A DNA stretch of 64,000 bases, taken from Ruminococcaceae bacterium UBA3903. GTDB lineage: Bacteria; Bacillota; Clostridia; Oscillospirales; Acutalibacteraceae. This document shows, one piece after another, positions 8,632 through 17,886 of this stretch (positions are counted from its first letter, which is position 1; each line of letters begins with the position of its first letter). The DNA is taken from assembly GCA_002391625.1 (NCBI GenBank), contig DGFJ01000041.1, forward strand, positions 88,567 through 152,566. The letters are read 5' to 3'. Below the pieces are notes generated by a model. It was given only the letters and a program-made list of their open reading frames with translations. It searched no databases and was not told the origin of the DNA. A program made the position numbers and the translations under genes.

Positions 8632-11046
8632 ATGTCTACAGAAAACAATCAAAAATTAAGGGAATTTCCTGTATTGCCACTTCGAAATCTTGTGGTATTT
8701 CCTGGAATGATGCTGCATTTTGATATTGGCAGAAAAAAATCAGCGTTAGCGGTTGAACAAACTATGCGTACAGACCAGTTGATTTTTTTAACCTCACAGA
8801 AGATACCAGATCAAAATGAACCAAAATTGGATGACCTTAATAAAATAGGTGTTGTTGCTAGAGTTATTCAAATAATACGTCAGCCAGAGAACGTTATCAG
8901 AGTTATTGTTGAGGGTGTTAGCAGAGCAAAAATAGCTGAAGCTGGCACTAAAAAACCATACTTAACAGCTATGGTTGAGAAGATAGAAAAGCAACAGCCA
9001 ACAAACGACGCAGATGAACGAGCTTTAGTTAGAGCTAGCAAAAATATTTTTGAGAGGTATCTTTCAATTTCTCCAAAGGTAGCGGCGGATATACTGTACA
9101 AAATAGGTATTTGCACTGACGGTGGAGAGCTTTGTGATTATATAGCTGGAAATGCTGTGCTTGAATATAAGCAAAAGCAGGAGATACTGGAAACCCTTGA
9201 TATTAAGGAACGTTTAGAAATTTTAGTTAATTATGTCACTGATGAAATATTTGTAATGGAAATAGAAAATTCCATTCAGTTAAAGGCAAAAGAAAGAATT
9301 GATGAAAGTCAACGGGAATATTACCTGCGTGAACAGCTGCGTGTTATTGAGGACGAGCTGGATGAGGGTGACGAGCTGGCCTCCGAGGTTGCACAGTACC
9401 GTCAATCTATTTTAGATTTGCATCTAGTTGAAGAGTCACAAAAGGTTTTGCTAAAGGAATGTGATAAGCTTGAAAAGCTGCCGTTTGGTTCACAGGAGGC
9501 TAACGTTATCAGAACATATCTGGACACTTGTCTAGAGCTGCCGTGGAATATTAGTGATGATGAAATTATAGATTTAAAAAAAGCAAGAAAAGAACTTGAT
9601 AAACAACATTATGGTTTAACAAAAATTAAAGACAGAATTATCGAAGCTTTAGCTGTTCGTAAATTATCACCAAATGTTAATGGGCAAATATTGTGTTTGA
9701 TTGGCCCACCAGGTGTTGGTAAAACCTCAATAGCTCAGTCAATTGCTACCGCTATTAATAGAAAGTCACAGCGAATAGCCTTGGGTGGTGTTCATGATGA
9801 GGCTGAAATACGTGGCCATAGACGTACATATATTGGTGCAATGCCTGGCAGAATAATTAATGCTATAAAGCTTGCAGGCACTAACAATCCATTAATTATT
9901 TTAGATGAGATAGATAAGCTTGGTAACGATTATAAGGGCGACCCTACCTCCGCATTATTAGAGGTATTGGATTCTGCTCAAAATAGTACCTATACTGATC
10001 ACTATATTGATTTACCTTTTGATTTAAGCTCAGTGTTCTTTATTACTACTGCTAACGATTATAGCTCTATTCCGGAGCCGTTATTAGATAGAATGGACAT
10101 TATTCAGCTTGATAGCTATACTAGAGAAGAAAAATATAATATAGCTAGAAAACATCTGATTTCTAAACAGTTAAAAAATACTGGAATAAAAGCTAGTCAG
10201 TTTAAAATAACAGATACAGCTATTTATGATTTAATTGATAGCTATACTAGAGAAGCAGGTGTGCGTAGCCTAGAACGTGTAATTGGTTCATTGTTAAGAA
10301 AAGCTGCTGTTAAATTTGTTGAAAATGGTGATACAAAATATTCTGTTAATATAAAAAATATTGAAGATATTTTAGGACCACGAAAATTCAAACCAGACGC
10401 AATAGATAACAAAAGTGAGGTTGGAGTAGTAAATGGTTTGGCATGGACTTCTGTGGGTGGTACTATGCTTAACATTGAAGTTGCCGTGGTTAGTGGTACA
10501 GGAAAAATTGAGCTGACAGGCTCATTAGGTGATGTTATGAAGGAGTCTGCCAAAACTGCAATAACTTGTGTACGCAGTTATGCCAAGGAGCTTGATATTG
10601 ATGTGGACTTTTATAAGGCCAATGATATTCACATTCATGCACCAGAGGGTGCCGTACCAAAGGATGGCCCATCTGCTGGTATAACAATGGCTACGGCTAT
10701 TGTATCAGCTTTAACAGGCAGGGCGGTTAAAAACGATGTTGCTATGACAGGGGAAATTACACTTCGTGGCAGAGTGTTGCCAATAGGTGGTTTAAAAGAA
10801 AAGACAATGGCAGCTTACAGAATGGGTATTAAAACTGTTGTTATACCTCAGGACAATATTTCTGATTTATTTGAGGTTGACCCTGTTGTAAAAAGTTCCA
10901 TAGAGTTTCGTCCAGTGTCTGATTTCAGAGAGGTTTTAGACATTGCACTGCTTCCTAAAAAAACTAAGAAGATAAAAAAATCGGTAGAGAATCGTGGATT
11001 GACAGTAGAAGAGGCTAAAACGCCTATTGAACAGATTGTCCAATAA
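8632..11046 (+). CDS. lon: ATP-dependent protease Lon
   Basis: AAA+ serine protease of 804 residues with the full LonA layout: an N-terminal substrate-binding domain (FPVLPLRNLVVFPGM near residue 12), a coiled-coil, the ATPase module with GPPGVGKTS and ILDEIDKL, and the C-terminal protease domain. The catalytic dyad is Ser681 in PKDGPSAG with Lys724 in GGLKEK, the same 43-residue spacing as in the E. coli enzyme. An AAAGGAGG ribosome site precedes the ATG. It is followed by engB after 17 bp, as in Bacillus. Confidence 0.98.
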   Translation: MSTENNQKLREFPVLPLRNLVVFPGMMLHFDIGRKKSALAVEQTMRTDQLIFLTSQKIPDQNEPKLDDLNKIGVVARVIQIIRQPENVIRVIVEGVSRAKIAEAGTKKPYLTAMVEKIEKQQPTNDADERALVRASKNIFERYLSISPKVAADILYKIGICTDGGELCDYIAGNAVLEYKQKQEILETLDIKERLEILVNYVTDEIFVMEIENSIQLKAKERIDESQREYYLREQLRVIEDELDEGDELASEVAQYRQSILDLHLVEESQKVLLKECDKLEKLPFGSQEANVIRTYLDTCLELPWNISDDEIIDLKKARKELDKQHYGLTKIKDRIIEALAVRKLSPNVNGQILCLIGPPGVGKTSIAQSIATAINRKSQRIALGGVHDEAEIRGHRRTYIGAMPGRIINAIKLAGTNNPLIILDEIDKLGNDYKGDPTSALLEVLDSAQNSTYTDHYIDLPFDLSSVFFITTANDYSSIPEPLLDRMDIIQLDSYTREEKYNIARKHLISKQLKNTGIKASQFKITDTAIYDLIDSYTREAGVRSLERVIGSLLRKAAVKFVENGDTKYSVNIKNIEDILGPRKFKPDAIDNKSEVGVVNGLAWTSVGGTMLNIEVAVVSGTGKIELTGSLGDVMKESAKTAITCVRSYAKELDIDVDFYKANDIHIHAPEGAVPKDGPSAGITMATAIVSALTGRAVKNDVAMTGEITLRGRVLPIGGLKEKTMAAYRMGIKTVVIPQDNISDLFEVDPVVKSSIEFRPVSDFREVLDIALLPKKTKKIKKSVENRGLTVEEAKTPIEQIVQ

Positions 11047-11063
11047 TAGGGAGTTGGAAAGAT

Positions 11064-11681
11064 ATGAACATAAATAATGTTGATTTTGAATATGCTGCTG
11101 GTAAAGCCATTCAGTTAATGGAAAGCACGTTACCAGAGGTGGTGTTTTCTGGTAGATCTAATGTTGGTAAATCATCACTAATAAACAAATTAGTCAACAG
11201 AAAAAAGCTTGCTAGAGTTAGTGCTACACCGGGAAAAACAGCAACAATTAACTTTTTTAAGCTGGATAGTTTTAGATTGGTAGATTTACCGGGCTACGGC
11301 TACGCAAAGGTATCACAATCAGAGAAAAGACGTTGGGCAGAGCTTGTAGAGGGATATTTTGCACAGGACAGAAACTTTGCGTTGATTATTCAGATTGTTG
11401 ATATGCGACATAAACCAACAGCTGATGATTTAGATATGATAGACTTTCTTTACCATTCAAATCTGCCTTTCGCTATTGTATTAACAAAAAAGGATAAGCT
11501 TAATAAAACTAAACAACAGGAAAGCTTACAGCAGATACAGGAGCTATTAAAGGATTATGAGAATGAAATACCTCTGTTTCCATTTTCTGCACTTAATGGG
11601 GAAGGTACAGAAGAAATAAGACAATATATTGACAAATGTGTAGAAAACACGGATACTATAAATGTGGATAAGAAGGAATAA
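11064..11681 (+). CDS. engB: Ribosome biogenesis GTPase EngB (YsxC/YihA)
   Basis: Small Era/TrmE-like GTPase required for large ribosomal subunit assembly. Motifs in order: G1 GRSNVGKSS, G2 region SATPGKT, G3 DLPGYGYAK and G4 TKKDK. The length of 205 residues is typical. The lon-engB gene order is conserved in Firmicutes. Confidence 0.96.
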   Translation: MNINNVDFEYAAGKAIQLMESTLPEVVFSGRSNVGKSSLINKLVNRKKLARVSATPGKTATINFFKLDSFRLVDLPGYGYAKVSQSEKRRWAELVEGYFAQDRNFALIIQIVDMRHKPTADDLDMIDFLYHSNLPFAIVLTKKDKLNKTKQQESLQQIQELLKDYENEIPLFPFSALNGEGTEEIRQYIDKCVENTDTINVDKKE

Positions 11682-11713
11682 GGGATAAATATAAATTGAG
11701 AGGAATGTTTTCG

Positions 11714-13012
11714 ATGTTTGTAAACGACTGTTTGAATGTTAATGAAAATGGACATTTAACAATTGGCGGATGTGACACAGTAGAGCTGGCTAATGAGTAT
11801 GGTACACCTGTATATGTGATGGATGAGGATACTATTCGTACAGCCTGTAGCTCATATGTACAGTCCATTGCAAAATATTATAACGGTAACGGCTTAGCTA
11901 TGTTTGCCAGTAAAGCACTATGCTGTAAAGAATTGTGTAGAATAGTTAACGATGAAAAAATGGGTTTAGATGTAGTATCTGGTGGCGAAATTTACACAGC
12001 TATGAAAGCAGATTTTCCACCGGAAAAAATTCATTTCCATGGAAATAATAAAACAGCTGAAGAAATTAATATGGCTTTAGACTACAATATTGGAAAAATA
12101 GTTGTAGATAATTTGTATGAGCTTGAACTGCTAAATCAGTTAGCGAAAGCAAAAAATAAGGTAGTAAAAATTTCTATGCGTATAAAGCCTGGTGTTGATG
12201 CACATACTCACGATTTTATCAGAACTGGTCAAATTGATTCAAAGTTTGGTTTCGCTTTAGAAACTGGTGAAGCCATGGAAGCCGTAAAGAAAACTTTCCA
12301 ATACAACAACGTGGAGCTAACAGAGCTACATTGCCACATTGGTTCTCAAATTTTTGATATTGATCCATTTGTTACTGCTGCAGATATTATGATGGACTTT
12401 ATTGGTTCTATAAAGGCTCAAACAGGTCACCTAATTACTGAATTAAATCTAGGTGGCGGATTTGGTATTAGGTACAGTGCTGCGGACAAGCCCACAGCAT
12501 ATGATGATTACATGAATGCTGTTTCAAAGGCTGTTATTGCCAAGTCTGCACAGTATAATATTCCAGTGCCTTTTATTTTTATTGAACCAGGTCGCTCAAT
12601 CGTTGGAGAGGCTGGCATTACATTGTATAAGGTAGGTGGGGTTAAGGACATTCCAAATATACGCACTTATGTATCTATTGATGGTGGTATGTGCGATAAT
12701 ATTAGATATGCTCTTTATAAATCAACCTACACAATTGTAAACGCTAGCCACGCAGACAAAGCACCAGATACAAAGGTTACTATTGCTGGTAAATGCTGTG
12801 AAAGCGGTGACCTTATACAAGAAAATGCACCAATAGCTACACCAAGGGTAAACGACATTATTGCTGTTTTATCGACAGGTGCTTACAACTATTCTATGTC
12901 CTCAAACTATAACAGAATTACAAAAGCACCTATTATCATGATAAAGGATAAAACTCCTCGTGTAATTGTAAAAAGACAATCATATGATGATTTGATTCAA
13001 AATGACATTTAA
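11714..13012 (+). CDS. lysA: Diaminopimelate decarboxylase
   Basis: PLP-dependent fold-III enzyme making lysine from meso-diaminopimelate. Visible landmarks are the PLP lysine in AMFASKALCC, ELHCHIGSQ, LNLGGGFGI, EPGRSIVGEAG and the active-site Cys-Glu-Ser in GKCCESGD. I chose ATG 11714 (432 residues) because GAGAGGA lies about 10 bases upstream; in-frame TTG 11696 and ATG 11705 would add up to six residues. The gene ends directly at a dispersed repeat that may act as its terminator. Confidence 0.95.
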   Translation: MFVNDCLNVNENGHLTIGGCDTVELANEYGTPVYVMDEDTIRTACSSYVQSIAKYYNGNGLAMFASKALCCKELCRIVNDEKMGLDVVSGGEIYTAMKADFPPEKIHFHGNNKTAEEINMALDYNIGKIVVDNLYELELLNQLAKAKNKVVKISMRIKPGVDAHTHDFIRTGQIDSKFGFALETGEAMEAVKKTFQYNNVELTELHCHIGSQIFDIDPFVTAADIMMDFIGSIKAQTGHLITELNLGGGFGIRYSAADKPTAYDDYMNAVSKAVIAKSAQYNIPVPFIFIEPGRSIVGEAGITLYKVGGVKDIPNIRTYVSIDGGMCDNIRYALYKSTYTIVNASHADKAPDTKVTIAGKCCESGDLIQENAPIATPRVNDIIAVLSTGAYNYSMSSNYNRITKAPIIMIKDKTPRVIVKRQSYDDLIQNDI

Positions 13013-13013
13013 T

Positions 13014-13140
13014 AAACTCTTTGTCAATAGTTTGGGTAATCCAAAAATTAAAAAAGTATTTAGGGGGCAGCATTAAGCTGTCCCCATTGTTTATGTGTAT
13101 TAAATTTTCATGAGAAAACATATATAAAATGCTGTCATGT
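13014..13140 (+). repeat. Dispersed hairpin repeat, copy A
   Basis: Begins with CTCTTTGTCAATAGTTTGGG two bases after the lysA stop and contains a hairpin GGGGGCAGC-ATTAA-GCTGTCCCC (13063-13085). The same order of blocks appears at 24864-25034 and 41855-41993 on the other strand and starts again at 63977. The right boundary is approximate. The hairpin lacks a T run but could still end lysA transcription. Confidence 0.75.
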
Positions 13141-13159
13141 AAGAGAAAGGAGGTTGAAA

Positions 13160-13186
13160 TTGACCAAACCCATTAGCGTTTTTTAA
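13160..13186 (+). other. Possible eight-codon leader ORF
   Basis: A strong AAAGGAGG site (13146-13153) stands 6 bases before a TTG that would encode Met-Thr-Lys-Pro-Ile-Ser-Val-Phe and then stop (TAA). After the stop the frame stays open for another 24 codons. It could be a leader peptide, or the start of a broken gene. Nothing else coding is seen between 13,141 and 13,383. Confidence 0.25.
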
Positions 13187-13383
13187 GAAGCATATTATTG
13201 TTCTGAGCGTACGACGGACGGTAAATGCTCTATATCTTTAAAAATTGCAGCTATAGAATAGACTAATAGACCCGTATTGTTATTTAGTTCCAATTATATT
13301 ATTTATAATGCACAATTAAGTAACACGATTTTGTAAAATACGCTAAATTATTGTGAACAAATTCTGAAAAATTATAGATAAAG

Positions 13384-13412
13384 TTGATATTTTAACCTCG
13401 TTGTGGTATAGT
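13384..13412 (+). promoter_or_regulatory. Promoter of the NlpC/P60 gene
   Basis: -35 TTGATA (13384-13389) and -10 TATAGT (13407-13412) with 17-bp spacing, about 90 bp upstream of the coding start. Confidence 0.75.
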
Positions 13413-13421
13413 TATTACAGT

Positions 13422-13463
13422 TTTGTCACACTAATAGCAGGTTTGATTTAGAGCTGTGACAAA
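13422..13463 (+). promoter_or_regulatory. 5' UTR hairpin or operator-like palindrome
   Basis: TTTGTCACA (13422-13430) and TGTGACAAA (13455-13463) are perfect 9-bp inverted arms with a 24-base loop, inside the transcribed leader of the NlpC/P60 gene. It is too short for a ydaO-type c-di-AMP riboswitch; it could be a protein site or an mRNA stability hairpin. Confidence 0.5.
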
Positions 13464-13500
13464 TACGAGAATTTATTTCAGTTTTTTCAGAGAAAGGACA

Positions 13501-14931
13501 ATGATAGAAAAAATGAGTAAATACAGATATTCTCAAAAAGATAATAACATAGAAAACAAAAAGCTAAAGCGAATTAAATTTACAGTATTAATCGGCGTCA
13601 TAGCTGTAGCTGTTGTTGGAGTAACAACCTTTTCTTTAGGCGGTTTAAACAGTGCTGTCGGCGAGTCACAAAATTTATCAGGCAGCTTTTTAGAAAATGC
13701 CAGACTTACTACACCTATGGTGAACACCTTAAGGATGGCCTCTAACGCTGTTGCTAACGCACAACCGGCAACACTTGAGCTACAACAGTCACAGCTACAT
13801 ATTACAAAATCAGAATCCTACACAATAGAATTGGCTGAGAAGCCAGAGCTTGAAACGGTTGAGGTTCAGTGGTCATCCTCAGATAGTGATATAGTTGTTG
13901 TAGATGACAGTGGTACTGTTACACCTATTGCTAATGGTGAAACTACAATAGTGTGTACAGATGTAGAAAGTGGAGAAAAGGTAGATTGTGTTGTTAAGGT
14001 TGAATTGCCAGTTGAGCCAGAGAATATAAAGCTAGATTGGGAGGAATACACGTTAACGTCAAAGAACGAAAAGTTGATATTACAAACAACCTTTTCACCA
14101 GATAACGCCACAGCCACTGCTATGACGTGGCTGTCCTCTGACGAAAAAGTGGCTACAGTGAATGAAAAAGGTATAGTAACGGCTATTGATAATGGTATGG
14201 CTGTTATTACAGGTAAAACCACTAATGGAATTACAGCTAAATGTAAGATTATAGTTGAGCCAAGGGTACAGGCGACAGATGTTGCATTAGATCTGGAGTA
14301 TATTAACTATGACGGAAATTGGGATACCAGTCAAGTTATTATACCAACTGTATCACCTGCGGAAGCTACTAATAAAAATGTTACATGGTCCAGTTCAGAT
14401 ACCAGCGTGGCTCAGGTTAGTGCTAATGGACAGGTTATCCCCATAGGCAACGGTACCTGTAAAATCATTTGTACAACAAATGACGGTTCTTATAAAACAG
14501 CATCATGCGATATATCAGTAATAAATGCCAATCCCGTTGGAAATTATGTGCCTGGCTCTAACGTATGCCTAACGGTAAATCCTGTAGTAGCCAATAGCGT
14601 AATTGAAGAAGCTGGTCGATATGTTGGACTTTTGCCATATGTGTGGGGTGGAACCAGTTTGTCAACTGGTGCTGACTGCTCTGGCTTTATATGTGCAATA
14701 TATGATAGATTTGGTTATAATCTTTGGGGTCTGCGTACTGATTTACGTTATGCTGGTGTAGAAGTGCCTAATATTTCATTGGCACAGGCTGGTGATATTT
14801 TGGTGTACAGTGGACACGTTGCAATATATGACGGTAATGGCGGTCGTATCCATGCTCCTGATGAAGGCTGTATGGTTTCTCACGATTATAACATTGGTGG
14901 CTATTACACAATTAGAAGAATAATTAATTAA
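13501..14931 (+). CDS. Membrane-anchored Ig-like (Big2) NlpC/P60 cell-wall hydrolase
   Basis: Predicted surface peptidoglycan hydrolase of about 476 residues. A short basic N-terminus precedes one membrane helix (core VLIGVIAVAVVGVTTF). Three bacterial Ig-like (Big2) domains follow, each ending in a pattern like SSSDxxVAxVxxxGxVxxxxxG. The C-terminal NlpC/P60 domain has Cys in GADCSGFI, His in YSGHVAIY and His in GRIHAP. The ribosome site AGAAAGGA is very close to ATG 13501 and far from ATG 13513, so the start is uncertain. It probably cleaves peptide crosslinks in the wall. Ig-like domains usually space or anchor the enzyme. Confidence 0.88.
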   Translation: MIEKMSKYRYSQKDNNIENKKLKRIKFTVLIGVIAVAVVGVTTFSLGGLNSAVGESQNLSGSFLENARLTTPMVNTLRMASNAVANAQPATLELQQSQLHITKSESYTIELAEKPELETVEVQWSSSDSDIVVVDDSGTVTPIANGETTIVCTDVESGEKVDCVVKVELPVEPENIKLDWEEYTLTSKNEKLILQTTFSPDNATATAMTWLSSDEKVATVNEKGIVTAIDNGMAVITGKTTNGITAKCKIIVEPRVQATDVALDLEYINYDGNWDTSQVIIPTVSPAEATNKNVTWSSSDTSVAQVSANGQVIPIGNGTCKIICTTNDGSYKTASCDISVINANPVGNYVPGSNVCLTVNPVVANSVIEEAGRYVGLLPYVWGGTSLSTGADCSGFICAIYDRFGYNLWGLRTDLRYAGVEVPNISLAQAGDILVYSGHVAIYDGNGGRIHAPDEGCMVSHDYNIGGYYTIRRIIN

Positions 14932-14947
14932 AATTTTGTACTAAAAA

Positions 14948-14989
14948 GCAATGAGTAGTAAGTGTTCCATACTACTCATTGCTTTTTTT
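14948..14989 (+). terminator. Intrinsic terminator after the NlpC/P60 gene
   Basis: GCAATGAGTAGTA (14948-14960) pairs perfectly with TACTACTCATTGC (14970-14982), followed by seven T. Confidence 0.95.
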
Positions 14990-15106
14990 GATTTGAGCTA
15001 TGCGAAATTATCTGTTTATTTTAATCCATAAAAGGTCACTATTTTATTAGAATAACGTGAAATTTATTATATAGAAGTAGCTTTGAAAGCTGGAAATGTT
15101 GTGTCG

Positions 15107-15313
15107 TTAAACTTCTTTAACCGTATATCCTAGATTTTTAATTGTGCTTATTACTTTGTCATCGTTAATATAGGTCATTGAATTAACGGTAACACTTTTA
15201 GTATCTAAATCAACATTAGCAGTTAAACCATCTATTTTGTTAATACTATGCTGGATTTTTTCACAGCATACACCACTTTTGATATTGTTGATTAAGTATG
15301 TTCTAGTAGCCAT
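15107..15313 (-). CDS. Small heavy-metal-associated (HMA)-like domain protein
   Basis: A 68-residue single-domain protein with the beta-alpha-beta-beta-alpha-beta pattern of CopZ/HMA domains. Aligned from IDGL backwards, the second Cys of the usual C-x-x-C is present (SGVCCEK) but the first position is Ser, with an extra Cys next to the remaining one. Metal binding may therefore differ or be lost. ATG 15313 is preceded by AAGGAG at 9 bases; an upstream in-frame ATG at 15349 lacks such a site. It is separated from spo0A by a terminator. Confidence 0.7.
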   Translation of the reverse strand: MATRTYLINNIKSGVCCEKIQHSINKIDGLTANVDLDTKSVTVNSMTYINDDKVISTIKNLGYTVKEV

Positions 15314-15395
15314 ATTCTCACACTCCTTCTCATCCCAAAAAAATACCATATTTATATAATCATCGACAGCAAATTAACTGTTAATCAACTAAATT

Positions 15396-15432
15396 AATTC
15401 CTCCAACTTATATAAAATAGGTTGGAGGAATT
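15396..15432 (-). terminator. Terminator after spo0A, likely bidirectional
   Basis: AATTCCTCCAAC and GTTGGAGGAATT form a 12-bp perfect stem with a 13-base loop directly after the spo0A stop. T-rich sequence is present on both strands. Confidence 0.85.
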
Positions 15433-15436
15433 TTTG

Positions 15437-16222
15437 TTAGCTGGCGTTTTTTAGCTGTAAACGTAATTTGTCAGAAATCATAGCAATAAATTCGCTGTTG
15501 GTTGGCTTTCCTCTGTCATTATGAATAGTGTATCCAAAATAAGAGTTTAGCACATCAACATCGCCTCTATCCCATGCAACTTCTATAGCATGCCTAATAG
15601 CACGTTCCACTCTTGAGGATGTGGTTTCATATTTTTTAGCTACAGATGGATATAAACGTTTTGTAACTGCGTTAATTATATCTGGTGTTTCAACGGACAT
15701 CATAATTGAATCACGCAGGTAGTTATAACCCTTAATATGAGCAGGCACACCTATTTGATGCAGTATTTCAGTTACACGCAGCTCCATGCTGTTGGTTGTG
15801 TTTATATTGCACAGACCTTTATATTGTGCTTGAACAGGCTCGTTATTACTGTTAATCATTCTAACGATGCTTTCAGCCAGATCTGCAATATTATATGGCT
15901 TTAGTACAAAGTAGGAGGCTCCGTTGTTCATAACCTCTCTTTCTAAAACAGGGCTATCAAAGGTTGAAAACATAATAAACAAAGGTTTTTTCTCTGTTTT
16001 ATTTCTGTTAACGGTCCTTAGAACGCCAATGCCGTCGATGCGTGTCATAAACATATCCATCAGGACAACATCAGGCTTTAGAGAATCTATTTTTTCTAAA
16101 ACCTCTATGCCGTCTTTGCCAGCATAGTCAGCTACCATACCAAATTGTGTTAGTACAGAGGACTGTTCTCGACTGAATTCTGCAGGGTCTTCGGTGATTA
16201 GTAATTTAATTGTGTTTTCCAT
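15437..16222 (-). CDS. spo0A: Sporulation master regulator Spo0A
   Basis: Response regulator that commits the cell to sporulation. The N-terminal receiver has acidic Glu11-Asp12, the phosphoacceptor Asp56 (DVVLMDMFM), Ser86 and Lys108 (VLKPY). The C-terminal winged DNA-binding domain ends with SRVERAIRHAIEVAW, the most conserved Spo0A block. ATG 16222 gives 261 residues, behind GGGGGA; an upstream in-frame ATG (16285) lies in the promoter and is not the start. It lies downstream of spoIVB, the order seen across spore formers. One acidic-pair residue is Glu where B. subtilis has Asp. Confidence 0.97.
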   Translation of the reverse strand: MENTIKLLITEDPAEFSREQSSVLTQFGMVADYAGKDGIEVLEKIDSLKPDVVLMDMFMTRIDGIGVLRTVNRNKTEKKPLFIMFSTFDSPVLEREVMNNGASYFVLKPYNIADLAESIVRMINSNNEPVQAQYKGLCNINTTNSMELRVTEILHQIGVPAHIKGYNYLRDSIMMSVETPDIINAVTKRLYPSVAKKYETTSSRVERAIRHAIEVAWDRGDVDVLNSYFGYTIHNDRGKPTNSEFIAMISDKLRLQLKNAS

Positions 16223-16256
16223 TATTTTTCCCCCATGTGGTTTATTTGATGTTTGT

Positions 16257-16285
16257 ATAATACCATATATTGGTATTAATGGCAA
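16257..16285 (-). promoter_or_regulatory. spo0A promoter overlapped by a 19-bp palindrome
   Basis: On the reverse strand, -35 TTGCCA (16280-16285) and -10 TATTAT (16257-16262) have 17-bp spacing. The spacer and the -10 are covered by AATACCATATATTGGTATT (16259-16277), whose 7-bp arms are perfect. A regulator bound here would block polymerase. Confidence 0.75.
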
Positions 16286-16338
16286 TAGTTTACAGTAAAC
16301 TTTTTTTAAAATGGGGGTATTTTTTTACTGAAAATAGA

Positions 16339-17574
16339 TTAGGCGGCAGGTTCTTCCTGTATCTGATTTTCTTTGTCAAAATCTAACAACATGTTTTCGG
16401 CAAAAATCCCGTAACCCTTTTGTGGTTCGTTTACAAATACGTGTGTAACAGCACCTACAAGCTTGCCATTTTGAATAATTGGGCTGCCACTCATACCCTG
16501 AACAATGCCATTAGTTTTAGATAACAATTTTTCATCGGTTATTTTTATTACTAAATTTTTTGTTTTACAGTCATCATCATAATTTATAGATTCTATTTCT
16601 ATATCGTAATATTGGGGTTTGTTATCATCCAAGGTGGTTATTATTTGTGCCTTACCAGTTGTTACCTCCTGCTTAAAAGCAACGGATACAGGATCAAACG
16701 GTGTAGGGCAGTTATTTAATACACCATAAACTCCTGTATTCTTATTTTCTGTTACATAGCCAGATACGTTGCCACTTTCAATATGACCATTAAGCGTACC
16801 GGCCTTACCGCTTTGTGCCATAGTAATCCCGTCAATTCTCGCTCCTACGATTTCCCCCTGTCCTAAAGGTAAAATCGAACCTGTGTCTACATCACATATA
16901 CCGTGACCTAAGCCTGCAAAGCCACCGCTTTTTGGCTCATAAAAAGTTATTGTACCAATACCGGCGGAACTGTCCCGCACCCATACGCCAATTTTGTATT
17001 GTTCATTGCCTGAGTTTACAGGTGTTAACTTGGTACTGATTTTCTGTTCATTTCTTTCTAATATAATATTCATCGAATCGCCGTTACATTTATTAACACA
17101 ATTTACTAAATCCTCATTACTGGTTACCGACTTCCCATTAACCTCCAAAATTACATCACCAATTTTTATATTTGCATCTTCAGCGGGTGTATAGGAATGA
17201 CTGTTCACGTTAATCTTATCAATTTTTACAACCATAACACCATTTGTAAATACCTTTATTCCAAATGGTGTACCACCAGGAATAACCATGGTGTTTTCAG
17301 TTATATTAATATCAACACTTTTAATAGGAATAATATTACCCAGCATTAGCTTACCTTTTGTAGTTTCAATATCCTGCAGGTTGTTGCTAACGTCTTTTGT
17401 ATTTGTACTTTCATTTTTTACTGATATTCCAAATATTGAAAGCCTACCTAAAGAATTTATTTTGGAAACATTATAGCTTGATGGCAGATATATTGAAGTA
17501 AAAGCTATTAAACCAAAAATAAAAAAGCAAATTATCATTGTTGCAACGGTTATTGCTTTTATAGTTTTTTTCAA
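16339..17574 (-). CDS. spoIVB: SpoIVB serine peptidase (family S55)
   Basis: Forespore-secreted protease that signals across the spore membranes to start pro-sigma-K processing. It has an N-terminal membrane helix (TVATMIICFFIFGLIAF), a PDZ domain (around IKIGDVILEVNGKSV), and the peptidase domain with His in GLGHGICD and Ser in GMSGSPII. The true start is probably TTG 17574: the GGGAGGTGAT ribosome site lies just before it and inside the codons that follow the in-frame ATG at 17589. That gives 411 residues. It precedes spo0A on the same strand. Confidence 0.95.
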   Translation of the reverse strand: MKKTIKAITVATMIICFFIFGLIAFTSIYLPSSYNVSKINSLGRLSIFGISVKNESTNTKDVSNNLQDIETTKGKLMLGNIIPIKSVDINITENTMVIPGGTPFGIKVFTNGVMVVKIDKINVNSHSYTPAEDANIKIGDVILEVNGKSVTSNEDLVNCVNKCNGDSMNIILERNEQKISTKLTPVNSGNEQYKIGVWVRDSSAGIGTITFYEPKSGGFAGLGHGICDVDTGSILPLGQGEIVGARIDGITMAQSGKAGTLNGHIESGNVSGYVTENKNTGVYGVLNNCPTPFDPVSVAFKQEVTTGKAQIITTLDDNKPQYYDIEIESINYDDDCKTKNLVIKITDEKLLSKTNGIVQGMSGSPIIQNGKLVGAVTHVFVNEPQKGYGIFAENMLLDFDKENQIQEEPAA

Positions 17575-17755
17575 AATATCACCTCCCATTTCCGTTGCTA
17601 ATATTAATTTGCGTTCTAAATCTAAAAATAAAATGGTAAAAATAAAGTAGGAAATATATTTTACCTAGCATATGTAGTTTTATCCCTTTGCGAAATTTTT
17701 ATTTCCAAGATTTAAGTCAATTTCATAATTTTACATTTTATTAATAAAACTGACG

Positions 17756-17784
17756 TTGTCATTCATTGGAAATTATGTTATTAT
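17756..17784 (+). promoter_or_regulatory. Promoter of the P-type ATPase gene
   Basis: -35 TTGTCA (17756-17761) and -10 TATTAT (17779-17784), 17-bp spacing. The 312-bp gap between spoIVB and this gene otherwise shows only AT-rich sequence with no ORF or strong hairpin; no reverse promoter for spoIVB was recognised. Confidence 0.7.
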
Positions 17785-17886
17785 TTACAGATAAGTGCAG
17801 TTGTGACGATTTGAAAAAAATTTTGAATAAAGCAACATTTATACGTATTCTAAAAACTTAATTTTATATTGAATGGGGGCTGTTAC

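Noticed and set aside
13422..13463. ydaO/c-di-AMP riboswitch before the NlpC/P60 gene
   Set aside because: This riboswitch often precedes such genes, but the leader is too short and lacks its conserved core; only a simple 9-bp palindrome is present.
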